Part shown: piece after piece, positions 25,433 through 33,568 of the stretch | Layout of the letters: each line of letters opens with the position of its first letter | Numbering within the stretch: the stretch's first letter is position 1 | DNA from: Pseudonocardia hierapolitana | GTDB lineage: Bacteria > Actinomycetota > Actinomycetes > Mycobacteriales > Pseudonocardiaceae | Assembly: GCF_007994075.1 (NCBI RefSeq) | Contig: NZ_VIWU01000001.1 | Location: forward strand, 8,494,001-8,558,000 | DNA length: 64,000 nucleotides | Direction of reading: 5' to 3' | The notes under the pieces: generated by a model | Seen by the model: the letters and a program-made list of their open reading frames with translations, nothing else | Told to the model about the DNA's origin: nothing | Databases searched by the model: none | Position numbers and translations under genes: made by a program

Positions 25433-26650
25433 GTGAGCGACCGCCACCAAGCACGTACGCGAGCCGACACGCAGAACGTCCACCCGTCGTGGCTGAACGA
25501 GGTGGCCGCGTCCGCCAGCCGGGACGCCGGAGACGCGCCGGTGGAGCTGCTCGGCGACTACCTGCTGTTGTTGGCCGACGCCGCCACCTCAGGCCGCGAG
25601 CCACAGGCCGCCGAACTCGAAGCGGTCGGCCTGCTCGGCAGGAGGGCGGCCGAACTGGGCGTGTCCGCTGGCACAGCGGTCCAGCTGTACCTCTCGGCAG
25701 CCCGGCGGCTGTGGCAACAGCTCCCCATGGTGATCCGCTCCCGCGACAACCAGGCGGTGCGGGCCGCTGCCGCCGCGGTCCTCCACGTCGTCGACGGCGC
25801 CGTCGCCAGCCTGGCCGAGGGATACGCAGAGGCCCGCCGCCAGATGGCCCGGTGGGAGGAGACGCTGCGCCACGAGTTCATCGAGGACCTGCTACGCGGC
25901 GACGCCGACGTCGGCAGGCTCGCGGAACGAGCCGAACCCTTCGGCCTGGACATGCTCCGCCCGCACCAGGTCGCGCTGGCCGCACCGACCGGCCGCCTCG
26001 ACCGCGCCACACCGGCGATCAGCTCCCTGGAACACACGATCGTGCAAGAGGTCGGCGACCGCGACGTCCTCGTCGCGACCAAGGACGGCCGGATCGTCGT
26101 CGTCGCACCTCCCGACACAGACATGCCCAACCCCCGAACCGGGCCGTCCAGGCTCGGCGACCTCATGCTCGCCGAACTCGGCCGCTCGACCCGCGGACAA
26201 CCATGGCGGGTCACGGTCGGGCGGCCCTACACCGGCTCCTACGGCATCGCCCGCTCCTATGAGGAAGCCCGCGAAGGGCTGACGATGGCGGAGCGGCTGC
26301 ACCTGGACACCCCCGTGATCCACGCCGAGCAGCTGCTGATCTACCGCGTGCTCCTACGCGATCAACCCGCGATCGCCGACCTCGTCCGGACGGTCCTGGG
26401 CGGGCTGGCCCGCGCCCGCGGCGGAGCCGAACCGCTGCTGGCCACCCTCGACGCCTACTTCGCCGCCGGCAGCGTCACCACCGAGACCGCGCGCCGCCTG
26501 CACCTGTCCGTCCGCGCGGTCACCTACCGCCTCGACCGGATCACGACCCTCACCGGGCACGATCCCACCGACCCCGCACAGCGGTTCACCATCCACGCCG
26601 CCGCGCTCGGCGCGAAACTCCTGGGCTGGCCGAAACAGGACCTGCGCTGA
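25433..26650 (+). CDS. PucR-family transcriptional regulator
   Basis: 405 residues from GTG 25433, chosen for the GGAG 8 bases upstream; GTG 25283, overlapping the Usp stop, would add 50 Pro-rich residues. The N-terminal region (residues 20-150) is helical. A GGDEF-like/CdaR middle domain follows, with 'WRVTVGRPYTGSYGIARSYE' 'EAREGLTMAERL'. The C-terminal PucR helix-turn-helix reads 'TLDAYFAAGSVTTETARRLH' 'LSVRAVTYRLDRI'. Such regulators respond to metabolites or stress. The operon-like position after slipin and Usp suggests it controls this stress cluster or itself. Confidence 0.9.
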   Translation: MSDRHQARTRADTQNVHPSWLNEVAASASRDAGDAPVELLGDYLLLLADAATSGREPQAAELEAVGLLGRRAAELGVSAGTAVQLYLSAARRLWQQLPMVIRSRDNQAVRAAAAAVLHVVDGAVASLAEGYAEARRQMARWEETLRHEFIEDLLRGDADVGRLAERAEPFGLDMLRPHQVALAAPTGRLDRATPAISSLEHTIVQEVGDRDVLVATKDGRIVVVAPPDTDMPNPRTGPSRLGDLMLAELGRSTRGQPWRVTVGRPYTGSYGIARSYEEAREGLTMAERLHLDTPVIHAEQLLIYRVLLRDQPAIADLVRTVLGGLARARGGAEPLLATLDAYFAAGSVTTETARRLHLSVRAVTYRLDRITTLTGHDPTDPAQRFTIHAAALGAKLLGWPKQDLR

Positions 26651-26744
26651 CGGCCGCGGCGAACCCGCTTCCCAATCTTGCGGAGAATCCCCGGGATGAA
26701 GCGTCCGCGTGCTGAGGCCGCGGTCACAGCGCTCAGGCGGGATG

Positions 26745-26923
26745 CGGCTCCGGAGCACCGCGCCCCGCCCCGGAACCGTCGCTGTGCTGCTCGGCGAGCG
26801 CGATCTCCGAAGCCGCAGCCTCGGCGGGACGGCCGAGGCCGGGAGCCGTCTCGTGAACGGCGGCACGGATCCGTCGACCCCGACGACCACTGAGGGTTCG
26901 TCGAACCAGCCGGCGCCGGACAT
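26745..26923 (-). pseudogene. Usp-domain N-terminal relic
   Basis: The minus strand from ATG 26923 reads 'GWFDEPSVVVGVDGS', the usual first strand of an actinobacterial universal stress protein. In a neighbouring frame it continues as 'AVHETAPGLGRPAEAAASEI' 'ALAEQHS', resembling helix 1 of the same domain. Nothing of the ATP-binding G-rich motif remains. A weak but plausible fragment; the rest of 26651-27029 holds repeat half 2a and no gene. Confidence 0.4.
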
Positions 26924-26975
26924 GACGAACCGCCTCAGACGGCAACTGCCCCGGCACCCCGAGTTTTGAGAACGA

Positions 26976-27011
26976 CATCGCCGACCACGCGGCGAATTCG
27001 CTCACACCTCG
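26976..27011 (-). repeat. Intergenic repeat, copy 2 first half
   Basis: CATCGCCGACCACGCGGC followed after 5 bases by CGCTCACACCTCG, identical in those blocks to 22208-22243. It ends 18 bases before the DUF2180 stop codon, i.e. on the 3' side of that gene. Confidence 0.6.
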
Positions 27012-27029
27012 CGCGATCGGTCGGTGTCG

Positions 27030-27278
27030 TCACGGGGCTGCGGCGACATGCGGGTGTGGGGTGCTGACAGTGACGGCGGCACCGGCGCACTGCGCGCACA
27101 GGATCCGCCGGACGCCGTGCGTCGTCTGCGAGACGAGGCCGATCGGCGGAGGGTGCACGCGGGTGGTGCGTGCATGGTGGTAGCAGACAGCGGCGCCGCA
27201 GTAGGCGCACAGCGCGACCACCGGCCCCGCGACGAATGACGGATCGGTGCTGGCGGCCCTGCAGTCGAGACAACGCAT
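27030..27278 (-). CDS. DUF2180 zinc-ribbon-like protein
   Basis: 82 residues from ATG 27278, with GAGAAGGA about 9 bases upstream; an earlier in-frame ATG at 27308 is less likely. It carries paired cysteines 'MRCLDCR', 'LCAYCGAAVCYHH' and 'ILCAQCAG', the metal-binding pattern of DUF2180, found in actinobacterial stress and hypoxia clusters. Length matches the family. No enzymatic motif. The gene is flanked on both sides by halves of an intergenic repeat and preceded by a perfect 8-bp inverted repeat. Confidence 0.85.
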   Translation of the reverse strand: MRCLDCRAASTDPSFVAGPVVALCAYCGAAVCYHHARTTRVHPPPIGLVSQTTHGVRRILCAQCAGAAVTVSTPHPHVAAAP

Positions 27279-27301
27279 CGGATATTCGTCCTTCTCGCTC
27301 G

Positions 27302-27326
27302 GATGCAACCAGTAACGAGTTGCATC
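27302..27326 (-). promoter_or_regulatory. Inverted repeat upstream of DUF2180
   Basis: GATGCAAC (27302-27309) and GTTGCATC (27319-27326) form a perfect 8-bp inverted repeat with a 9-base spacer, 24 bases upstream of the DUF2180 start. Spacing of 17 bases between arm centres suits a dimeric regulator bound on successive helix turns. It could also fold as a leader hairpin. Confidence 0.5.
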
Positions 27327-27351
27327 TATCTCCGGCCGATCCGGCTGGGGA

Positions 27352-27441
27352 CCGGGTCCGGCTTACATCCCAATGTGCCTCACCCGCGAGCTCACCGGCA
27401 CCGCTGCCACCGGCCAACTTGCCCCGATCGAATTTGCCGAC
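27352..27441 (-). repeat. Intergenic repeat, copy 2 second half
   Basis: Aligns with 22255-22348: GTGCCTC..CCC.CG, CGGCACCG, CCGGCCAACTTGCCC and TTTGCCGAC are shared, roughly three quarters of positions by eye. It lies 75-165 bases upstream of the DUF2180 start. The remaining stretch 27442-27737 shows no gene. Confidence 0.55.
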
Positions 27442-27737
27442 ACCTTGCAAGAACCGACCGGCCAGCGGGCCCTCATCTCCGGCTGTCCGCGTACTCAGCG
27501 CGGCGGCCGGCTGCACGTCGGACCAGTCCGGCCGTTCCAGCCCGTCATGCTCCCTCGCGCGTCGCCAGAGACGCTGTCCTTGCCGGTGGCGCAGGTCCGC
27601 CCATAGATGTCGGCGCCCCATGGGGCTCGCGTTGTGGGAGGGCCGGCGCCCGCGCGCGGTGGAGAGGTGGGTTTCCGAGCTGGAGGCCTCGACCTGGAGG
27701 ACGCTCAGATGGGATGCGGCGCGCGGATCCGAGCAGC

Positions 27738-29585
27738 TCACCCTGGACAGGCCGAGGATGACGACGCCGGATGCCCGTGTGGACGCTTGGGTGGTATGTG
27801 GATGGGGTCCTCGATGATTTCGGGCCGAATGTCCTGGGTCGGCCGGAACCAGGGCTTGCTGGCCCATTCTCCGCGTTCCTGCGAGTCGGTCGGCGCGGTA
27901 CCTGGCAAATTCTGGTCAAATCTCCATCGGACTGGGAGCCGGACGCCAACCGGGTACACGGTCAGACCGTCCCGGTTGACGCGGAGTCGTAGGAAGTTCT
28001 TGTAGCTCTCGTTCGCGCAGGCCGCGTACAGCTCGTTGCTGTTGACCTGCCAGTGATCGGCAATCCACAGATACACAGCGACCATGAGCGGGCCGAGCAG
28101 GGCGCCCACGGCCCCGCCGAGGACGGCGCGCATCCACGGGTCCGCCGCGGCGACTCCGCTGATGTGCAGGAGCAGGTCGACGACACCGATCACGACGCCC
28201 AGATGCAGGATGGTGTGCAGCGCGGCCACGGCCCGCTTACGACCGGGGGACGCCTGCGACCCGGCGGTGAAGGCGTACAGCGCAGCGAACAGGCCCAGCG
28301 CCGTCAGCGTGACCGGGAGCAGCGCCGCCACCGCCTCCAGCCACCGTCCGGTGGGACGGTCGAAGACCCGATCAGCCGGGACCGCCATGGCCACCAAACC
28401 GTAGACCGCCGCCGTGACCACGAAGAAACCCCGGTTGTGGTAGATCTGCCCGAAGATCCGCCGGCGCAAGCGTCGTGACTCGCCGGTGGCAGGGAAGACC
28501 CGCTCGAGCCCGAACGCCTTGGGCTGCTCCTCGGGTACGGCCTCCGACAACTCCGGAGTCGGCGGCCGGACCGGGGTCGGCAGGTGGTGCGTGGGCGAGA
28601 GGTAGGCGCCCCCACCCCCTGCAACGATCTTGCTCTCGCCATCCGCGGTCCTGTAGCGGGCGTAGAAGTGCAAGTCACCGGCCAGGGTGAGCCGCAGCTC
28701 GGCCCGCGCACCGATCACCGTCCGCTGGAAGTACTCCAGCACGTCGTGCGCGGTCGGGTCCTGGCGCGCTGCGGTCCAGGTCGGCTTGGCCGCACACAGC
28801 ACGATCTGTGCCCCCGGTTCCAGCGCGCGAGCCCGCTCCTCGAAGTAGTCGAGCTGCCCGGTGTCGATATCGGTGGCGAGCGCCACGTCCACCGCCCACA
28901 GGTGCCAGTTGTGCGGCAGGGCCAGCGCGAAGTAGCTGCGCGTCTGGCAAGTCTTCCACCCGCCGATCCAGCGGCCCTGGCAGAACTGCTTCACGAAGCT
29001 GGCCAGGCCGTCGTACCAGTCGTGGTTGCCCGGGATGGCGAACAGCCACCGCGGATGCCAGGTCCACGGCAGCGTCGACCGGAACGGGCCGACCAACCGG
29101 TTGCGATACTCCTCCATCGTTGCGAACGGGTACGCCTGGTCCCCACCCAACACCAGAATCGCGCCCGCCCGCGTGAAGTGCTCGCCCCTCGGGCCGGGCA
29201 GGGTCAGGCTCTCGCGCGCCACCAGCGCGGCGATGGTGGTGGTCGCGTCGAACCCGTCCCCGGAATCGGAAACGTAGTCCAGCCACAACTCCTCGGCCCC
29301 GGTGAAGTCATAGCCGCCAACCGTCTCCACCAGGCTCCACCGATCCCCGCCGACCTGGTCCACGCCGGCCTGTGACCCATCGGGGAGTCGAGCCGCCAGG
29401 ACGCCGGTGTGGGCGTCGCGCCGGTCGAAGAACTCAGCGAACTTCGTCGACAACGCGACCTGCACCCCGATCAGTACCAACAGCTTCGGCACCAGCCAGC
29501 GGGTCGGCTCCTGCGGCACGAATTCGATCTGCTGCGGCACGCCCGAAGTGGGCCGCGTCAAAGGCGGCACCCCCGGCGTAGGCAT
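27738..29585 (-). CDS. Membrane-associated calcineurin-like metallophosphoesterase
   Basis: 615 residues from ATG 29585, with GGGGGAG 9 bases upstream. The phosphoesterase part shows 'LWLDYVSDSGDGFDATTTI', 'ILVLGGDQAYPFA' (GGD), 'FAIPGNHDWYDG' (the GNHD motif) and 'LTLAGDLHFYARY' (GDxH). One hydrophobic helix lies near residue 25 and four more between about 410 and 560, so the catalytic domain is tethered to the membrane. Substrate unknown; the family includes nucleotide and phospholipid phosphatases. No close neighbour in the same direction. Confidence 0.88.
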   Translation of the reverse strand: MPTPGVPPLTRPTSGVPQQIEFVPQEPTRWLVPKLLVLIGVQVALSTKFAEFFDRRDAHTGVLAARLPDGSQAGVDQVGGDRWSLVETVGGYDFTGAEELWLDYVSDSGDGFDATTTIAALVARESLTLPGPRGEHFTRAGAILVLGGDQAYPFATMEEYRNRLVGPFRSTLPWTWHPRWLFAIPGNHDWYDGLASFVKQFCQGRWIGGWKTCQTRSYFALALPHNWHLWAVDVALATDIDTGQLDYFEERARALEPGAQIVLCAAKPTWTAARQDPTAHDVLEYFQRTVIGARAELRLTLAGDLHFYARYRTADGESKIVAGGGGAYLSPTHHLPTPVRPPTPELSEAVPEEQPKAFGLERVFPATGESRRLRRRIFGQIYHNRGFFVVTAAVYGLVAMAVPADRVFDRPTGRWLEAVAALLPVTLTALGLFAALYAFTAGSQASPGRKRAVAALHTILHLGVVIGVVDLLLHISGVAAADPWMRAVLGGAVGALLGPLMVAVYLWIADHWQVNSNELYAACANESYKNFLRLRVNRDGLTVYPVGVRLPVRWRFDQNLPGTAPTDSQERGEWASKPWFRPTQDIRPEIIEDPIHIPPKRPHGHPASSSSACPG

Positions 29586-30007
29586 TCGCACCGGCTCCCC
29601 CGGCCACTCGCCCGCGCCTCCGGCCCTCTGCGACCCATCCGCACCGGGGGCCGTCTCACCCCCGTGCACCACGTAGCCGTCCACAACCACCCCAGCACCC
29701 CGGCCGACACCCCGACACAACGCTGTGGCTCGCACCAGCGCAGCCGGTGTTACACCAACTCCAACCCGTTACCACCGCCGGTCGACCGACGTCGCGCTCT
29801 GGCTGATCGCCGGCTCAACCCCGACTCCTTCGACACCGATCCTTCGAGGACCTCATCGCCGCACCCTTCGGTTGCTGCGGGCATTCGTCCATGGCCTCTA
29901 CCGGAACAATGCAGGCGGAGCCGCCATCAGCGGCTGCTGCGCATCGGCGCCATCGGGTCGCTCACGCTGGTGCCTCCGGCGCCCATGCACTCGGCCACGG
30001 ACGGCGC
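29586..30007 (+). other. Intergenic stretch without recognisable gene
   Basis: About 420 bases between the phosphoesterase start and the 3' end of the reductase gene. Pro/Arg-rich frames only; no ribosome site, hairpin or conserved peptide recognised. It must hold the phosphoesterase promoter. Confidence 0.4.
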
Positions 30008-30631
30008 CTACGACAGGACCTTCACGGCGCTGGCGTACTTGGTGTCGAGCGGCTGCTGGAGCGCCATGTGCAGGTAGCCGAGCGCCTCGATCTCGCGTGC
30101 GCGCTTCAGCGGCCCGGCGTCGATGGGGCGCATCCGGGCGTCGGCCACGAGGCGGCTCACCGCCTGCTTGGCGTCGGCGTGGTCGGAGGCGATGAGAACG
30201 TCGAGCGGGTGGCCGGCGACGCGCCCCTCGCCGAGGGTGCCGGCGAACGTCGTGTTGAACGCCTTGACGACCTTCGCGCCCGGAGCCTTGGCCGCGATCT
30301 CCTGTGCGGCGGACCCGGCCTCGAGCGCGAGCGGCTCGAACGACTCGACGTCGATCGGGTTCGTGATGTCCACGACGACCTTGTTGTCGAGTTGATCGCC
30401 GTAGCGGCGCAGAACGTCGTCGAGGGCCGCGTACCAGACCGCGATCACGACGACGTCGCCGGAAAGCGGGTCGCCGACCTGCCCGGCGCGGACGTCGCCG
30501 GAAAGCTCGTCCGCCAGGGCCTCGGCCTTGACGACCTCGGTGCCCAGGAGCGTCACGGAGTGGCCCCCGGCGAGCGCGCGCGTTGCGATCCCGCGGGCCA
30601 TGTTGCCCGTGCCGATGATCGTGATCTCCAT
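30008..30631 (-). CDS. F420/NADP-type oxidoreductase (NAD(P)-binding)
   Basis: 207 residues from ATG 30631; an ATG 24 bases upstream is an alternative. The Rossmann motif 'ITIIGTGNMARGIATRAL' opens the protein, followed by 'VVVIAVWYAALDDVL', 'VVVDITNPIDVESF', 'KVVKAFNTTFAGTL' and 'LDVLIASDHADAK'. This is the FNO/NADPH-dependent F420 reductase-like family that transfers hydride between NADP and a deazaflavin or quinone. It follows a small gene and a broken VOC gene on the same strand, a set that recurs together in actinomycetes as far as I recall. Confidence 0.88.
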   Translation of the reverse strand: MEITIIGTGNMARGIATRALAGGHSVTLLGTEVVKAEALADELSGDVRAGQVGDPLSGDVVVIAVWYAALDDVLRRYGDQLDNKVVVDITNPIDVESFEPLALEAGSAAQEIAAKAPGAKVVKAFNTTFAGTLGEGRVAGHPLDVLIASDHADAKQAVSRLVADARMRPIDAGPLKRAREIEALGYLHMALQQPLDTKYASAVKVLS

Positions 30632-30739
30632 CGTCTCTGCCAATCCTCCGGTCATCGATGCCGCCCCGATCCGCTCGCGCGCGGGCGTCTTTTCGGCATG
30701 GAGCGCCTTAGCGCAGCGCGATGTAGAAAGCCTCGAGCG

Positions 30740-30946
30740 TTACGCGGACGGCACGACGACCTGCTTGACCTCCGCCATGTAACGCCCGGCGGCCGCGGAC
30801 GCGTCCTCCGGAGTGCTTCCCCTCTGCCGGGCATCCAGGTACGCCGCGTACCAATCCCACCAGTCGTGTGGTGGGGCGACCGCCTCGAACGAGCCGTGAT
30901 GCTCGGCCGTTTCATGCAGTAGCTGTGCCAGAACCGCAATGTCCAT
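30740..30946 (-). CDS. Small conserved protein of VOC-linked operons
   Basis: 68 residues from ATG 30946: '[20 protein letters not shown]', '[18 protein letters not shown]', '[17 protein letters not shown]'. The WWDWYA core is typical of short helical proteins encoded beside bleomycin-resistance-like VOC genes; their function is not known to me. It starts 3 bases after the VOC stop, so it was co-translated with that gene. Confidence 0.7.
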   Translation of the reverse strand: MDIAVLAQLLHETAEHHGSFEAVAPPHDWWDWYAAYLDARQRGSTPEDASAAAGRYMAEVKQVVVPSA

Positions 30947-30949
30947 CGG

Positions 30950-31389
30950 TCACACCCGGCCCGGAAGTCGCTCCGTGAGCTCCTGCAGCAGCCAGCCGTT
31001 GCCGTCGGGATCCTTGAACGACGCATACGAGGCGTAGGAACGGCGTTCGGGATCCGGGCCGGGGGCGCGCGCCGCCGTGTCGGCGATGAAGCCGCCGCCG
31101 AGGCTGCCGCCGACGTCGTGGAACACCTCACTCACATCGACGCCGCGCGACCGGAGCTCTTCGCGCGCCGCCTCGATGTCGTCGACCGCAAGCAGCAGGC
31201 TGTCGATCGAGCCCGGCTGGGCGGAGCTGACCCCCCTGCCGAAGAGGATCGACGCCTTCGACCCGGGCGGCGTCAGATGTACCGCGCGATAGTCATCGCC
31301 AGCGGAGATGTCGACATCGAGCCGCCACCCCAGCCGCCCATGGCCTTGTCCACATCGGCCACCGGCACCATCACGACCTCGAGCTTCAT
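30950..31389 (-). pseudogene. VOC-family (glyoxalase/bleomycin-resistance-like) gene, frameshifted
   Basis: ATG 31389 opens '[16 protein letters not shown]', the first strand of a VOC domain, then the frame runs 'MGGWGGGS' and stops. In another frame, from about 31345 down to the stop at 30950, it continues '[20 protein letters not shown]', 'ASILFGRGV', '[20 protein letters not shown]', 'SEVFHDVGG' and '[20 protein letters not shown]'. About 8 residues around the usual FYxxLGW are also lost, so it is a small deletion plus frameshift. The metal-binding Glu of the C-terminal strand is still present but cannot be reached. Confidence 0.8.
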
Positions 31390-32011
31390 GTCCACGACCT
31401 GGCTCCTCTCCTGCCCATGGCGGACCGCGCCGAGCCGTCGGGATTTGCTCCTGGCCTCGCTGATCGCACCTCGTCCGACGGCGGCTGCCTCGCCGCGACG
31501 GGCCAGTGTCCTCGTCAGGTCACCGGGCACAACCAGCGAAAGCTGCGGTCGTGCGCCGGCCTCGCCCAGCTGCGCCCGTTGGCGCAGTCGGGTGACACAC
31601 GTCCGCAACGGCCCTTCCGCCGGGCGGCTCTGGCTCCGGTGTCATCGTCCGGCCCGATGGCCCAGCCACCCCCGAATGAGGGCAGGTCACACGCCGCTCC
31701 GGCGCCTCGGCTGCCCTGGCCGGGTGTTCCTTCGGTCTTGCCCCTTCGGCTCGGCAGAAAGGGCGATATTCCGGATTGCTCCTGATTCTGCCCGCCTGTG
31801 CTGGACCGTTGGCTGGTCGGCGTGGGCCCGGCTTCGCGTCACCACCTGGCCTCGCCCGTCCGCAGTCCTGCATCCCCCGGTCGAAGCCGTGCACCGGGCG
31901 CAAGCGCGGCGGTACATGCGGTGCAGGGCGGTTTTCCGAGAGCCGGATCGCGGGTACTGGCTCCCTCGGAGCCTGGCTCCGTTCAACCTCGTCCTGAGGA
32001 GGGCCGATGCT
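31390..32011 (+). other. Long stretch without recognisable gene
   Basis: About 620 bases. Several open frames exist on both strands, but all give Arg/Pro/Ala-rich peptides without motifs. GAGGAGGG at 31996-32003 is the ribosome site for the GTG at 32012. Nothing else can be supported. Confidence 0.4.
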
Positions 32012-32349
32012 GTGAGCGCTGCGCATCCGGCGAGGTCGGCCCGGCCTCGGGTGGTCGTGGTCGGGGGTGAGTTCCCTGGACTGTCCGCTGCGCGTGAGCT
32101 GAGTGACACGGATGTCGAGGTGCTGCTGCTCGACCGTGATCCGTACAGCACCTTCCAGCCGCTCCTCTACCAAGTGGCGACCGGAACGCTCAACCCCGGC
32201 GGCATCACCTACGCCCTGAGGGGATCGCGGTGCGGCACGACAACGTCCGCTTCCAGCGGGCCCGCGCCACCGGCGTGGACGTCATCATGCTGATGGGCGG
32301 CCGCATCGCCGGCGACCGACCGGAGCCGATGCCCCCGCCCCGCGGCTGA
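32012..32349 (+). pseudogene. ndh: Type II NADH dehydrogenase N-terminal relic
   Basis: GTG 32012 follows a good GAGGAGG site and opens '[20 protein letters not shown]', then '[20 protein letters not shown]' and '[12 protein letters not shown]'. This is the FAD-binding start of NDH-2, but the GGGFAG nucleotide loop reads GGEFPG. A frameshift near 32220 leads to '[17 protein letters not shown]', after which the sequence jumps to an unrelated tail '[20 protein letters not shown]' and stops, 3 bases before the M48 gene. Most of the enzyme is missing. Translation of the relic may still help the downstream start. Confidence 0.8.
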
Positions 32350-32352
32350 GAA

Positions 32353-33303
32353 GTGCTCGACCCGCGGACGCACCGGCGCCATCGACTCCGCAACGCCGCC
32401 CAGGCGGTCTTGCTGCTGGGTGGGATGGCCATGGTGGTCGGCGGGCTCGCCTGGCTGCTCGTCGGAGTGGTGGGCCTGCTCTGGGCGCTCGTCATCGGGG
32501 GGATCGTGCTGGCGATGCGGCCGCACGTCCCGCCGCGGTGGATCCTGTCGATGTACGGTGCCCGCCCGCTCCCGCGCGCGGTCGCGCCCGAGCTGCACCG
32601 CTACGTGGAGGCGCTCGCCGACCGCGCTCGGCTCCCCGCGGCGCCACGCCTGTACTACGTCGCCAGCCCGATGGTCAACGCGTTCGCCGTGGGGCGGCGC
32701 GATGACGCGGCTCTCGCCGTGACCGACGGACTGCTGCGCGGTCTGACCGGCCGAGAGGTCGTCGGGGTGCTGGCCCACGAGGTCGGGCACATCCGCGCCG
32801 ACGACCTGTGGGTCATGAGCCTGGCCGACGCGGTCGGGCGACTCACCCACGCACTCGCATACCTCGGGCTGATCCTCCTCGTGCTGACCCTGCCGCTGAC
32901 CGCGGGCGGCACGTACTCCCCGCTTTGGCCCGCCGTGCTGCTCATGGCGGCCCCGACGGTGGTGACGCTCCTCCAGCTCGCGCTCTCGCGGTCCCGCGAG
33001 TACGACGCCGACCTCGAGGGCGCCGCGCTCACCGGCGACCCCGAGGGGCTCGCGTCCGCGCTCGCCCGGCTGGAACGGCTCGAGGGGCGGATCTGGGAAC
33101 GCGTGATCGTCCCCCGCCGACGTGCTCCCGACCCGCTGCTGCTGCGCACCCACCCGCCGACCGCCGCGCGCGTGCGGCGGTTGCTCCAGCTGGTGCCCCG
33201 CGAGGAGCGCAGACGGCTCGGTGACGCTCGGCGGCTTCCCCCCGCCGGCTACCCGCAGGTGCGGTCCCCCGTCCGACTCCGCTCCCCGGGTGTCCGGTGG
33301 TGA
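32353..33303 (+). CDS. M48-family (HtpX-like) membrane metalloprotease
   Basis: 316 residues from GTG 32353, 3 bases after the Ndh relic. Two N-terminal helices ('AVLLLGGMAMVVGGLAWLL' region) are followed by the zinc motif 'VLAHEVGHIRADD' near residue 140, two more helices ('LGLILLVLTLPLTAGG', 'AVLLMAAPTVVTLLQLAL'), the third ligand region 'SRSREYDADLEGAAL', and 'LLRTHPPTAARVRRL', all in HtpX order. It should degrade misfolded membrane proteins. A weak reading frame of about 85 codons after it (33297-33551) has no support. Confidence 0.92.
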   Translation: MLDPRTHRRHRLRNAAQAVLLLGGMAMVVGGLAWLLVGVVGLLWALVIGGIVLAMRPHVPPRWILSMYGARPLPRAVAPELHRYVEALADRARLPAAPRLYYVASPMVNAFAVGRRDDAALAVTDGLLRGLTGREVVGVLAHEVGHIRADDLWVMSLADAVGRLTHALAYLGLILLVLTLPLTAGGTYSPLWPAVLLMAAPTVVTLLQLALSRSREYDADLEGAALTGDPEGLASALARLERLEGRIWERVIVPRRRAPDPLLLRTHPPTAARVRRLLQLVPREERRRLGDARRLPPAGYPQVRSPVRLRSPGVRW

Positions 33304-33568
33304 ACGTCGTCCACGGCGGGTGGCGTCGACCGCTCGTTCATCCCCGCCATCTGTTTCGGCGGTGGGCGGACCGGGCGATGGCGTGCCCGGACACGGGCGA
33401 GGTCCTGGACGAATTCCGCCAGCAGCGGAATGCTCGGAGCGGAAGATCAACTGCCAGTCCATCCGGCTATCCCCACCCGGCCCACGGACGGGCAACCGAC
33501 GGACGACCCGGCCGCAGGACGCGCCCTCGGAGCCCTGTGTCAACCCCGTAGTAGTCGCGCTGGCATTG

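Noticed and set aside
26651..27450. DosR/OsdR-type boxes around the DUF2180 and PucR genes
   Set aside because: GGACCGGGTCC at 27350-27360 looks palindromic but lacks the GGGAC-N4-6-GTCCC arrangement; no site met a reasonable consensus by eye.
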